From NCBI GenBank assembly GCA_030268105.1, contig BSDZ01000013.1, forward strand, positions 3,763,001 to 3,827,000: a stretch of DNA of 64,000 nt. The letters run 5' to 3'. The DNA comes from Volvox africanus (Eukaryota > Chlorophyta > Chlorophyceae > Chlamydomonadales > Volvocaceae). Below are positions 40,672 to 53,200 of the stretch, piece by piece. Positions within the stretch are counted from its first letter, which is position 1. Each line of letters starts with the position of its first letter. Below the pieces are notes generated by a model. The model saw nothing but the letters and a program-made list of their open reading frames with translations, searched no databases and was not told the DNA's origin. A program made the translations under genes and the position numbers.

Positions 40672-43600
40672 GTATAACTACGTGTGCGTGTATGTATGCA
40701 TCACATGCTTCATTAATGGGGGGCAGATTAATGAAGCAATATTACTCAGGTTATTAACCGTTATCAACCCGACCCGGTATCGAGTTACTCCTATGTGTGC
40801 ACGTGCATGTATGGCCCTAAGCACCCAATCAACACTTTCTCCCTCTTTCGAGGTTACGTACGTGGACATCAGCTTCTGCGCTCCACCAGGATGAGCTCGC
40901 CCCGCAAACATCAAGTCCCCGTCCTGCCCTTGCACCGTGAATGGAAACCATCTTCCCCAGCCTCCAAACTACTAGGTGGACAGCAGTGCCTGCCTGAGAG
41001 CCATTTGGAGGGTAAGGCCCACCCCCGCCCATACAGTAGTCCCTCGCTAATTATCCGCACCATATCATCATTTATGAGCCCTGTGAGGGATGAGAATTGC
41101 GGGTCGGTGCAGAGGATGACACCATTTGGTGCAACCCAGGCCCGGGTGTTGCGGATGTCCAGCGGCTCGGGGCGAAGCAGACCCAGGAAGACTGCATCCC
41201 TGCATGTATTGTGTACGTGGGAATACAAATATTATTTCATCATACCTGCACAATTGTAACAAAAAAATGTGGATACGCAAAAGACACCACTACGGCATGG
41301 GTTATGGGATCATCTATCCCGCATGTACAGTTATAGAGCCATAGGGTGTGGTAGGGCGAGAATATATAAGGACCATCATCTATTATTGCCGATATCAATA
41401 CTCCCTACTCGAAGTTGGTCTTCGTTGAGGATAGCAAGTCCAAATGATTTATAAAACTGATTCCACATCATCTGCCCGGTTAGCTCAGTGGTAGAGCGCA
41501 AGGCTTTTAAAAGAAGTGCAACCTTGTGGTCGTGGGTTCGATCCCCACATCGGGCGGCACAAGCCAGACGATACCTGGTGGTGGCACTACAGAAGTATAG
41601 CTCGAGAGGTAATCCTTATCATTCTGAGCTCGCCATAAGCGAGGAGCTCTTCAATACTATTAGGTCAACACATATACAGCACTAGACATACTTACATTCC
41701 AACCCCGGAAACTTTTGTCACACATAATCGCAGCGGCATTACGTATCGCTCCTGTGGTACATACAAATTAAAGGGGGATGTTAAAGAAAAACTAGACAGG
41801 TGTCAGCTTCTAGATGAAGGGTGGAGCCCTTCGCATCTGCACGGGTGAGGCTCTGGGGCAGGCGATCTGGGCAATAGGTTCTTGATTGGCTGGTCGTAAG
41901 TGGTTCTATGGCATTGACCACCGAAAGCCTTTGGGTGGGCAGCTTGGCCAGGGAATACAGTGAGGTATCTGCAAGGCGTGGCAAAGCGGGACGTCGCGAA
42001 CACGTCTTTGGCTTCTTTCGCATTCAGCTCTCCTGCAGTGTAATCTATGTAACAAGCTTGCAATGTATGGCAAGTTATAGTGCGGGAAACCACTTAGTTC
42101 TACAACCCGGTCGGAACGATGCTGCCAAAGCCCGACTTCTCGGGAAAGGCATAGAATTGCTCAAATCCTCATAAAAGAAACGTTGATTAATGGCATCCCA
42201 AAAGCGCAAATTGAGCATATTTGGGACAACGTAGTATTCAAATGCTTCGACAACAGCTTGTCATCCGTTATCGGGCTATTCGTCATTTGCCTGCTTATAA
42301 ATTTTATCGCTTGTGTGGCATGATACGCGTGTCTGCGTCGAGTGATTACAGACGTAAGTGCCAAAGATGGCGACAGCGACTTCCTGGAAACAATTAATTA
42401 GATTACACCGCAATATCCAATAATCCAAAATATCCTCATGAAATCTTTTGCAAGCTGAGTCTCTGGCGAAGGCGATGAGGACAGGACTATCTCGAGTTGC
42501 CGCAACCATGATTTTCTGGCCACCAAAATCATAAACCATTTTAAGGAGGTTGAACATTAGTTTGTCGCAACCATCCGGGTTCGCCGACTCGCTGACTCTT
42601 GCGGACTGAGTGGCCGGCCGTGTCAGGCAGGCAGGCATCCAGGGTCATACTGGGGACGTCACATCCGCCAAAACATTAACCTTTTCCATTCCTATTAGGA
42701 ACCACACAACCTATATCTCCAACAATGCATTAATATAAATTATATATGCATGTTGGTAATATTAAACTACTGCAGGTCAGTTCATTCACTGTTTTTGATG
42801 AATATCACCATTTACCCAAACCCCTGCCCACACAGCTGTTGCCAGCCCCCCACACACATACGGTCTCCCGCTGCTCAAACACTGCAACGCACCATCCGCC
42901 CTCCTATCCACCGCCCACCTTGTGTAATGCCACAACGTCACGGACAGTGTCCAGTATGCGAGGTTCGCCGCCCTTGGGATATAGAAACGAAAGCGGGTGA
43001 GAGAAAAGACGGTGCAGGAGGGGAGGGCGGACTGGAGACAAGTAAGGGAAATCAACATATATATCCAGCAGGGTCATGGCGACCACGCAGCCCATTATTA
43101 TGATTTTTGAACCGCCCCTTTGGTTTTATTTGATTTGTGTTAGTATCATGTCATAACTACATTCCGTATTATATGCGGAATTATGCAAGAACCTCCGTCC
43201 CCTCCAACAACGCCATTGCCAGTTCACAGCTACCTCCACACCTGAACGTAGCGGCTGAGATAGCTGGAGTGACGACCGGAAAACGGCTGCGGCATAAGCA
43301 CCGACACGTTGGCTCCCTGCGATAGGGTGCATGTAGCAGGCATCAGCTATATATGCGTGAAATCCAAAATGAAATTCAAATTCAAATTCATTAGTCGGTG
43401 TTGAATCGGAAAAACACATGAGAAAGCAATAAAAAAATCATGCAATATTTTCTGAACTCTATTGTTTGATTTCACAACGTTTTTGTACACATACACTTAT
43501 TATATTAGGGTTGTCCACATACATTACATTATATTACATATTACATATTACATATATATTATGTAATATATATGCATTTGTACCAAAAACGTTGTGAAAT

Positions 43601-44839
43601 TAAACAACAGAGTTCAGAAAATATTGCATGAGACATATATAGGGTTATGGATAGGGTTATATTCATATATCAACAAGTAAGGCATGATAGCTAACTCTCG
43701 AGTTGGACGACAAACCAACTCCCGTCCTAGCTATCATGCCTTATTGATATCTCTAAAGCGGGTTACTTCTGTGTGTTAGCGTACGGCCACTTGTTTAATA
43801 GCTCTTGCCCTCCCCTTGGTTAGTAGTAGCCCCCTTAACTTCCCTCGCCCCTTTTCCCCATATCTCACCTCCAGGTCGGCCTTCGAGTACCCCAGAAGCG
43901 TCGTAACACACTGCGGAGGGTGGAATGGGGCACATGCACATATCTACATATACATAGACATTACAGACAAAGCCGTGTGTTACCCCCTGCGCTGTGGTTC
44001 GCTCGACCTGGTCAGGGCCCCGTAGGTGCTTGTCCTTGCCCCCCAAGTCACACACAGTGCAACACCCTATATATACATGTATACATACAATTGGAAGGTA
44101 GCAGCCTACTCCTGGTCTAACTCGACGCACACAGCAGGAGTGCTCATCCTCATCAGACATGGGCTAGCTTCAGCTTTGGCACCAAAACTGGCAACACCCC
44201 AGCCTACGTGGATGAGAGGCCGTTTCACCGACTGTATCCTCCACTGGGGGGGACACCGCTTGCACATCTGTAATATCTACCTCCCTCCTGGCACTACCTC
44301 AGCGGCTGTGGAAACCCGCCAGCAACTCTTTGAGAATGCCCTGGCTGCCACCACTACACAAGCCATGGAGGACAATAGGGACACCACTCTTATCTGGGCA
44401 GGAGATTTCAATTTTGTGGAGAGCCCAGAGTGGGACTCGTCCGCAGGAAGAGATGGGCGGCAGGCGGATAGGCCTATCACTGAGATGCGGCAGCGGGCAG
44501 GCCCAAAGATGGTTGATACCCACCGATACCTCCACCCCAGGCACCGTGACTTCACTCACCTGTACCACGCACCCACCCCAGGCGGTTCACGCCTGGATCG
44601 CATCTACATCAATGAAGCCATGCTGCCATATATTTGCCACACGGCCATCTCCTTCCACACAGCTTCAGACCACCGTCTTGCCACACTTCATCTCCTACCT
44701 CGCAGAAATGAGGTCAAGGGCCCTGGCATCAAGCGTAGACGCATGGCCTTCACTGAACATGAAGATTTGGCTACCAGCATGGCGGAGTGGATCCGGAACC
44801 AATGCCAAGAGGCACCATCAGCCGAAGAGAACCCGGGCA

Positions 44840-44871
<32 letters not shown>

Positions 44872-47800
44872 GGTTACTCCGCCCTTGCGGGCTGGCGTGT
44901 ATTATGGGGATCTCCGGAATTTGAACCGAGTGGGCACGCATACCTCAGCGTCTTCATCTGAGGCCGCTAGAGATCACCTGATTTTTGGTTACGCAGAGTT
45001 TCCTTGCTCTCTACGGCCCCTGTCCATGTGCCAGCCCCTTCGGATCTACTGGCATTTAGGTGTCAAACCACCCCGCACCATCAGCCCAGTTACGGGCCTC
45101 AGACGCGCACTTCACGGGCTATGCATTTAACCCTCTCAGACGCCGGGGGCGGACTCGGACCCAACTCCGTAGAATCGAGCTATGCAAGCTCCATTCCCCC
45201 TACGCCATTTTGCCCCGACCCAGATTCAAACCTGCGACTTTGTGATCGCAAGCTCGGATCCAACCCGGGCAACTTAATTGCTTGGTGGCCTAAACACCGA
45301 CTAACCGTCCTAGCGCACCAGCTCAACAAGATAGCGCAACAGCGCAGGCAGCAGCCAGGTGCACATACCCAGGAGGCCTACCTTGGAGTCCAACAGGCTA
45401 AACAAGCCCTCAATGCTATGCCGCACTCACCACAGCTCCTGCGGCAGCTAGTAGATGCCCAAGCAAGACTGGCTAGGGTGCATATTGAGAACAACGCCAG
45501 GGCAGCAAAGAAGACCCGGGTCCACTGGTTGCATCCAGGAGAGCGTCCTAACCCAGCTCTGACAACCTTCCTGCAAACCCAAATCCAGGAGCAGCAAACA
45601 GCCCCAGTGGCACTCCAGGTACACTCAGGCTGACTGGCCACTAATCCAGCTCAGCTACCACAGGTAGTAGCGGACTTTTGGGCAGGGGTATGCAGAGGCC
45701 CAGACTTCACCACTCCTGAAGACCGCCAGTCAGTGCTAACCCAGTTAGCAGCAGCCAACATCCGACTCCCTGAGGAAGCTGACGAAGTGGTTGGGTCCCC
45801 GACCATCGCTGTGTCTGAGCTGGGTTTCGCACTGAAGAAGAGCCAGCCAGGCAAAGCACCCGGATGGGATGGCATCCCAACGGATCTGTACCGCAAGTTC
45901 TGGCCAGAGATTGGCCATATGGCCATGGCAGCCCTCTTCACGGCTATCGGCAAAACAGGGCAGGTGCCAACAGGCTTTCTGGACGGTATCATTAAGGTGC
46001 TTTAAAAGAAGGGAGACCCCAAACAGCCTGGCAAATACCGCCCTATCACACTGCTTTGCTCGGACTACCACCTGCTGGCCAAGGTGCTGGCAAATCGCCT
46101 AGGGCCAGCCCTGGGGTGAATCATCAGCCCTGAGCAGTCAGCATTTTTGCCCAAGAGGCTCATTGGGGCCAGTGTTCTCATTATACGCCATCTGCCTCAT
46201 CTCTTACGGAAATTGAACCGCCAAGGTCTGCTGGCCTTCCTGGACTTCGCGAAAGCTTATGACACAGTGGACCGCAACTTCCTGATGGGGGCGATGGAGG
46301 TGATGGGAGCAGGCCCACAGCTTTGCAGTTGGACCCGGATATTGCTTAGCAACACGCGGGCAAGAGCCATGGTGAACGGTTTCAAATCCAGGCTTGTTAA
46401 GATGGAAGCAGGGGTAAGACAGGGATATCCCCTAGCACCCCTGCTGTATCTCTTTGTTGCCCAGGCCTTGTTCTGCTGCCTAAAGAGCCATGAGACAGGC
46501 CTCCGCCTATTGCCTTCAGATGAAGACAGGGTCACAGCCTGTCAGTTTGCTGATGATGCAGAAGTGGCCCTTGAAGGAGAGGAATCCGTGCCAGCCTTCC
46601 TTGAAGCCATGGATACCTTTGCCCGGGCATCAGGTCAACGCCTGAACCTGGATAAGGTGGAACTCCTACCCATAGGGGCTGTGGACGACCACCGTCAGGG
46701 AAGCACAATCAATGGCCTGAAGGTGGTCACCACTGCGACAGCCCTTAACTTGCCAATTGACAACCAACTGTAGCCGTCCCAACCAGACTGGCCTGAGATG
46801 CTAGCACTGGCCTACAAGAGGATGCAATGCCTAGCCCATTATCCGCTCTCTGCCTTTGGTCGGGCTGTAGCAATCTCAAGCTATTGCCTGCAAACAGTCA
46901 CTTGGCACATGGAGCATGGTGGACCACCTCCAGATACCACTCTGACCTACATTGAACGCTTAGCTGCTCGCCTTGTAGATCGGCAACAGGGCCCAGAAGA
47001 TCAGGGCCAGCGCTTCACTGGAGTGCCTAGCAGACTCTTGGTGGGACACCCATCAACTGGTGGATTTGGCCTACTGCCCCTCAGGCAACACATTCGGGCA
47101 AGGCAAGCCATGTGGGCAGTGCGTTTCATCCGAGGGGCCCTGATGGCCAGGAGTGAGGGAGAGAGAGTAATGCTTAGGGACACGGCGATGAATACAGTTG
47201 CTGAAGAAGAGGAGGAGGAGCCTGCTACTCGTGGTAATGATCGAAGTCTCCACTCCTGGATCCGGACCCTGGCCACCTACCTGGAGATCACCCATCCGGC
47301 GTTTAAACCTTGGGCCCTTACCACTGCCCATGCAACTGGGCCCTGGCTGGGTGGAGAGAACTTGCCTGAGGAGATCAGCCGGATTGTAGGGGCCTTGGGG
47401 CACCTTCCACCACTACAAGATGTCAGCAACCCACCTTCAGCCCCTGGAGACTGGTGCTGGGCGGCTACTCTCTGGGGAAATCCTTTGCTGCCCAACAATT
47501 CGGATGATGGGGGGAAATATCAATGGTAACAACCACGGCCCAGGCCTGGAAACACGTCACCCACTGATGGCTTCATGCAGAAAACTGCTCACAGTTGGGG
47601 ACCTGGTAAGGGTGTACGACATGCTGGAGCATGGCCAAATACCCCTCCCTCAGTACATGACCTGGCTAGACTGGACCCAACAGTTTCTAGACCCCATAGC
47701 TAGCCCAACCCAACTGCGAGACAAGGAGTCTACCCTTATGGCTCTCTCGGCTTTATGCAACGATATCAGCCCAGCAAGGATAGCAGCAGCACGGGAGGTA

Positions 47801-50199
47801 GTCAACCGCTTACAACCCCAACAGCTGGACAGAGTGGAGGACAGAATGCAGCAGCAGATGCCAGCACCACCAGACCGCACCACAGTGATGGCCATGATTG
47901 TCAGGCGTCTGGGCTGGAAATTGCCAGGGGACTCGGGTATAGTGCCTCTCTACAACCTCACGGTAAGCCAAGCTACTCAGCTGCAAGGGGGTTCAACAGC
48001 GGAGGAGCGTTTGGATCTGTTGACAGCTTTTGTGCAGGAGGCGCTAGGGTTGCCAACAGACGGACCAACTCCTCCCTGCCCTGCCGCTGACCTCCAGCGC
48101 TTTCAGGCAACCCTAGACAGGCTGTGGACAGCAGTTCGGTGGGAAAATAAAAACAAAGAGACACTGTGGCGGTTGGTGGTCGATGGGATACCCATGCCTG
48201 GCAACACACATCTTTCAAGGGTGTCCATCAAACCATGTGGGTGTGGCAGCTATGGAGATGATACTGATCAACCTTGCTCCCCGCGCCTGCACCACTTCTG
48301 GGAGTGCCCTATAGCCAAGGCGGTGCGTGAACAGATTGACAGGCATCTGCCATTGCCGTCATCAGCCACCATTGAAGGGGGCATGACCAGGCAACAGCTA
48401 TGACTTGTCCAAGCACCTCCCAGTTGCGAGCAGGCCCCTTGGGACGTGATAGCCATGGCTGCTTTATCTTCTATGGAATATGGCAGGCACTGTCTCCGGG
48501 CAGCAACCAGGGAACAAAGGCAACAGGGGCCTTCTACCCACGGACGGCAGCAACAACAACAGACCCACACAGCAGAGCATGGACCCCCGCAACGGGCTAT
48601 TACTGACTTCTTCAATCGGTCAGGGGGTTTTACTCAAGAGGAAGAGGAAGATGCCAACACCCATCCAATCATCTCTACGACAAAGCCAGCAATGGACACT
48701 CCAACACAAACATCAGCCTCACCCCTGGACCGTGCACGAGCCCGTACAGTTGCCGACTTTTGGGCACGCTTGCATTCTTTTGCAGCGTTGGGTATCCCTC
48801 ACTATGGCTGGGATCAGGTGGGACCACAACATCCCATCCTAGCCATAGTTGGCACGCAAATGCGGTGTGCAGTTCCGGTTGACATCACCGGCAATGGAGC
48901 AGCAAGAACAGAGCAGGGGCTTTATGACAGGAGTTTTGAGGAGGAGGTTCTGTGGGGGGAAAGAGGGAGAGAGTCAGGGAGGTAGAGACAAGGGGAGGAC
49001 GGTCTAGTTCTTGAGGAGGGGAAGGGATAGGGTGGAGGGTATCGTGGCTAGAGGTACCTGTGTCCAGGCTTCGGGTCCTTAGGGTTTTGGGAGGGGTCAG
49101 CGAGAGAGGTCTTTCCTTCTTGTGCAGTGCAGGTGTTTGCGGGGCCAGCTTTGGGTGGGGCCGGAAGGCTTTCTAGGGGGGCGCCAGGTTGGCTTGTCAT
49201 CCCCCCCTCCACCCCTTGTTGGGTTCTTCCGGCTCGGCTATGTAAGAGTATGCTTTCCTGCTGGTGTTTCTCCTCTGAGGGGATCTGTGTGTGCCTGTCA
49301 GACTCTTGCCAGGTCAGTTTCGGTTTAGAGGAGAGGGTTCCCCTTCCTTTTGAGCAGCTAGTCGTCCTCCGTTTTCCATTGGGTCCTTCTGTGGTTTCTT
49401 GGTGACCTGAGTGCTCTGTTAGTGGCCAGGCGAGAGCCTCTGAGGTTTCGCTGGCCCGAGTGAGAGGGGGAGCACGTGGCAGGACAGACAGACAAAGCCA
49501 CGTTCTCCTCCCCTGCGCTGTGGCTCGGTCCAGTCAGGACTCCCGGTGCTCGTCTTTGGAGGGCGAGTCGCCCACAGTGTAACACCCATATACATATATA
49601 CATACATACATATATACATATATACATATATACATATATACATATGTGTGTATGTGCGAAAGGAATATGCTAAAGGAAAACCTCAGGTGGTTATCATTGG
49701 TAGGTGGATGGTGAAACCAAAGGCCGCGCACGGGGCCCTTTTGTTATCCATTTAGCCGCTTTAAGGTGTTAACCAGATATAACAAAGCCGCGAGGCATTT
49801 CTTACATTCAGGACATGTGCTCGATTCACATCGGACGTAGGAATCTTTCGTTCGAGTATGTGTATGGCCTTACGATCCACATGAGTAGAAGAAAGAACGG
49901 AGGGTACGTCATGAGCCGCCACCACCAGCGTGCCGCCGCTTCCCTTCAGTCTACCGGTCTACCAATTCCACCGGCTTATCCTGCCAATTAAAAATGTTTT
50001 CTATGTTTCTCGTCTCACCTACCGCTGCACCAATTGAGACCCCAGGTAGAGGACAGATCCCTTGTCTCCTCCGTTCTGCTGTATCATCCCGGTGTCAACA
50101 CTGCTTCGTGTCCCTTTTATTTCAGACCCTAGGATTTTAGGATTTTAGGGTTTTAAGCTCTCTCTCTCTATATATATATGTATATACACACACACACAC

Positions 50200-50245
<46 letters not shown>

Positions 50246-53200
50246 CGAAACCCTCACCGCATTGACCATCAGGATCTTCCCCTCGGCATTGATGACGACA
50301 CACGCGTCCTCATGAAGGTCCATTGAGGTCAGGAACTCGGGTTTGTCAGCACCCTGGATCTGTACGAAGGATGTACGAATGGAGGTATATATGTACCACC
50401 CAAGCAAAGCACCACGCATCGGTACATATATGATGGTAACAATAACGTTAGACTTAAGAGTGGCGACGGAACGACGAATGGAGCCTCTCTTCTGAGAGCG
50501 AATTCCATCAAAATAATGAAATAAAGAAAACCACCTGCCTTTCCCTCCCTGCCTCCATGCATTCCGACCCTCGATCGGCGGCCCCGCGTATGTGTGCATA
50601 TATGATTAAACCTAACTACCTACCTACCTGACCCATTCCCCATGCCACATAGGCTTGACCCTGCCCTGCCCCCGCCCTGCTAGTCACCCCATCAGTCAAA
50701 ACAAATCAAGGTTGCAAAGAGGAAATGCCTAGAGGATCGTTACTTACGTAGAGGATCGTTACTTACGTTGAGGTCGAGCGATAGCAGCCCATCTGCGCCG
50801 CCATTTCGGGCGGCCTCCATGTATACCCGACCCGCAGCGGCGGGGTTGTTCTGAACGTCCTCCAGGAATTTGCCGTAACAACGAAGCAGTTTGCCGTTAT
50901 TGGGGTAGCGCTCCAAAACCCTGTACGGAATAATCAGGGGCGCTTACGTACAATATATGATATTAATAAAAAATATGTGTGTGAGATTATACCCACCTTC
51001 TATAAACATGCTGAGCCGCGTCCGCCGCCTGATCCATTGCGTCCAGCGCTGACCTGATCGCTCCCGTCTTCACTTGGGATCGCGTCAGCAGCTGCCAGTA
51101 GTCCCTCTGGGCACTGAGAGCCTCCTTATGGAGCCGAATGACGGCACTTGGGGTGAAGACGGGGAGACGCGGCGGTAGGGAAAATCGGATGGCGAGGGAG
51201 AAATTGAAAAGATGTACGAATATGTACGAATACATCACTCGCGTACTCGTGGCATTAAGCAATGACGCGCGGCGGTGGCAGGGCACCTAGTAGTCAAATA
51301 CGGCGGGGCAGGTGCGGGATGGATGCATGGGGCGCCGGTCGCAAACAACAACAAAGGTATCTGCTGATGATTCGTGGACGGAGACACGCAGAAAATGTTG
51401 TATCTCTGTATGTTCTATCCGCCTACATGCGTGCAGCGGAGGCCCGATGGGAAGATGTCAACCAGATAGACCCGGTCCATCCTGGAACCCCAGGTTGTAA
51501 ACACCCCAGGATACTACAGGAGAGGCGTACGACTGACTTAAGACATTCACCTGTATTCAGTTGTATCAAACTCCTACGGGCTATCCACACAACAAAAGCA
51601 TGCATCTGCATCCCACGCCCGTAAGTCTCTTACTGAAATGGGGGTCCTATCTCCCCTTTCCCAACCATTACGGTTAGTCATCATATTATTCAGCTCTAGC
51701 AGTGTCGGGTTTCAGGTGTATTCGCCTTCCTCTCCCCCTCCCTCTCCTCTCCCCACTCACCGGTAGTTCCTCTTGAACTCGACGTAGCTCTGGAGGTCCA
51801 GCTGCCCCTCCTGACTGTCCTTGAGCCGCTTGCTGTTTTCAATGGTGCTGAAGATCTGATAGCGCTGAACCAGGCTGTGCGTCAAACCGCATGTCCAAAT
51901 AAAATTGCATGCAGCAGCGGGGGGGAGTAGTGTGGGTGGAAGGGGACGTGCGATAAGGTTTTTGGTTTATGAGCAGATGCATTTCAAATGGGGTAATAAT
52001 GGGATCTAGATATGTGCAAGTTTCAACGCAAAGAAGCCAGAAAACAAAGTACGGATTGGTATCAAGAAATTGTCAAGTCCTCATGAAATGGGAAGAGTCG
52101 TATAACGCGGGTGGAATCGGTGTGTGTATGTATGCCTAAGATTGTGTGTTTGCACGTGTGATGTACGGGAATGGCTCCATCACACCGGCATGGGTCGCTA
52201 CGCGCGCGGTGCAACCGGAATGTTGGCATGGAACCGACATTTAGATGAGGAAGAGTGCGGGACAAATACATATCCCTAACGGACAAAACTCATACCACTC
52301 ATGCATTGCTGCGCATCCAAGCCTACATGCACACACAACAACAGATGGAGTACGACAGATGGACACACGACGCACAAAACACCAGTATATAACCCATGTC
52401 CATCCAACCCACCTGGGGCCCCCCTTGAGCGCCAGTTGCAGCTGAGTCCTCGCTGCGGGTCCGTCCCTCCTGACCTCCATCAGGTAGTTGGCGGTTAGAA
52501 TCAGCAAACCGACATCTCCAGGGAATACGGCCATGCCGCACTACGGAAGGTGGTGGTGGTTGGGAGACGGAATCGTAGGCCCGTGGGAGAAAGGAGGAAT
52601 AGATGGGGTGCGGGGTTCATTTGGGCGCGGGGTCAGTACCTTGAATGCGGGTGCTTACTTAGGAAAGAACACGCCGGCGGTCAGGTAAGACTACAAAAAA
52701 TATATATGATTTTGCAGGGTTACAGGGATATACGTATATATGTATATGTAACCCAAATATATGAACAGATGCAACCATTCCAAACTTCTGCTACACACGC
52801 ACATATACACACGTACCTTGATGATGGTCTCTCCCAGCTGCACCATTTCCTCCACCACGAGCCCATCAATGTCGAACTTCCTCATGGACCGGGACAACAG
52901 CTCCACGTCCTCTGGGGGGAGATGGAGACGTTGGCGGGGTGTGTGTATGTGTATGTATGTATTGCTGCTATTGTGCCCCCTCCCCTTCCCACCACTCTTT
53001 CCCGGGACCCAGCCTCCCTCCACCGCCACAGAAATCAGCACCAGTACTCACCAGAAGTCGAGAACTTATGAACTTTCTTCAATTTAACATTCGGAGCCAA
53101 CTCGCGGAATTTTCCGACTGCCCGCATCCGCCACCGCCACCAACACTCCGTCAACATTGCGCCAACCAGCACCGAAGGAAAGATGCCGTACAGAACCTTC

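Larger units (their letters stand above)
44090..49665 (+). mobile_element. L1-type LINE retrotransposon, 5' truncated and decayed
   Basis: One coding frame runs from an apurinic-type endonuclease (ICNIYLPPG, IWAGDFNFVES, HTASDHRLATLHLL) into a reverse transcriptase (KAPGWDGIPTDLYRKF, LLAFLDFAKAYDTVDR, GVRQGYPLAPLLY, CQFADDAEVAL). It ends with a C-terminal Cys/His cluster (CGCGSYGDD and HHFWECPIAKA). The start of the endonuclease is missing. The 3' end is the same tail sequence as copies 1 and 3, ending in a TATACATA microsatellite. The element lies in a Tmc-like intron of about 6.3 kb, antisense to the host gene. A SINE interrupts it at 44841-45261. Clade assignment to L1 is by domain order and motifs only. 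Confidence 0.92.
42919..50359 (-). other. Tmc-like gene: first PAS domain, split by a large intron
   Basis: Exons 50359-50258 (DLHEDACVVINAEGKILMVN), 43910-43869 (CVTTLLGYSKADLE), 43316-43242 (GANVSVLMPQPFSGRHSSYL) and 42972-42919 (GGEPRILDTVRDVVALHK) are all phase 0 and rebuild a canonical PAS core. The intron from 50257 to 43911 is about 6.3 kb and contains the LINE/SINE nest; the next introns hold the hairpin and the MITE-like foldback. The exon that should follow 42919, the last PAS strands, was not found before 41199. Confidence 0.85.

Noticed and set aside
40829..41032. Possible Tmc-like exon on the minus strand (GRAHPGGAQKLMSTYV)
   Set aside because: The exons at 41199-41061 and 40293-40163 join directly in phase 0 (NDDM/VGRSF), matching the family, so nothing is needed between them.
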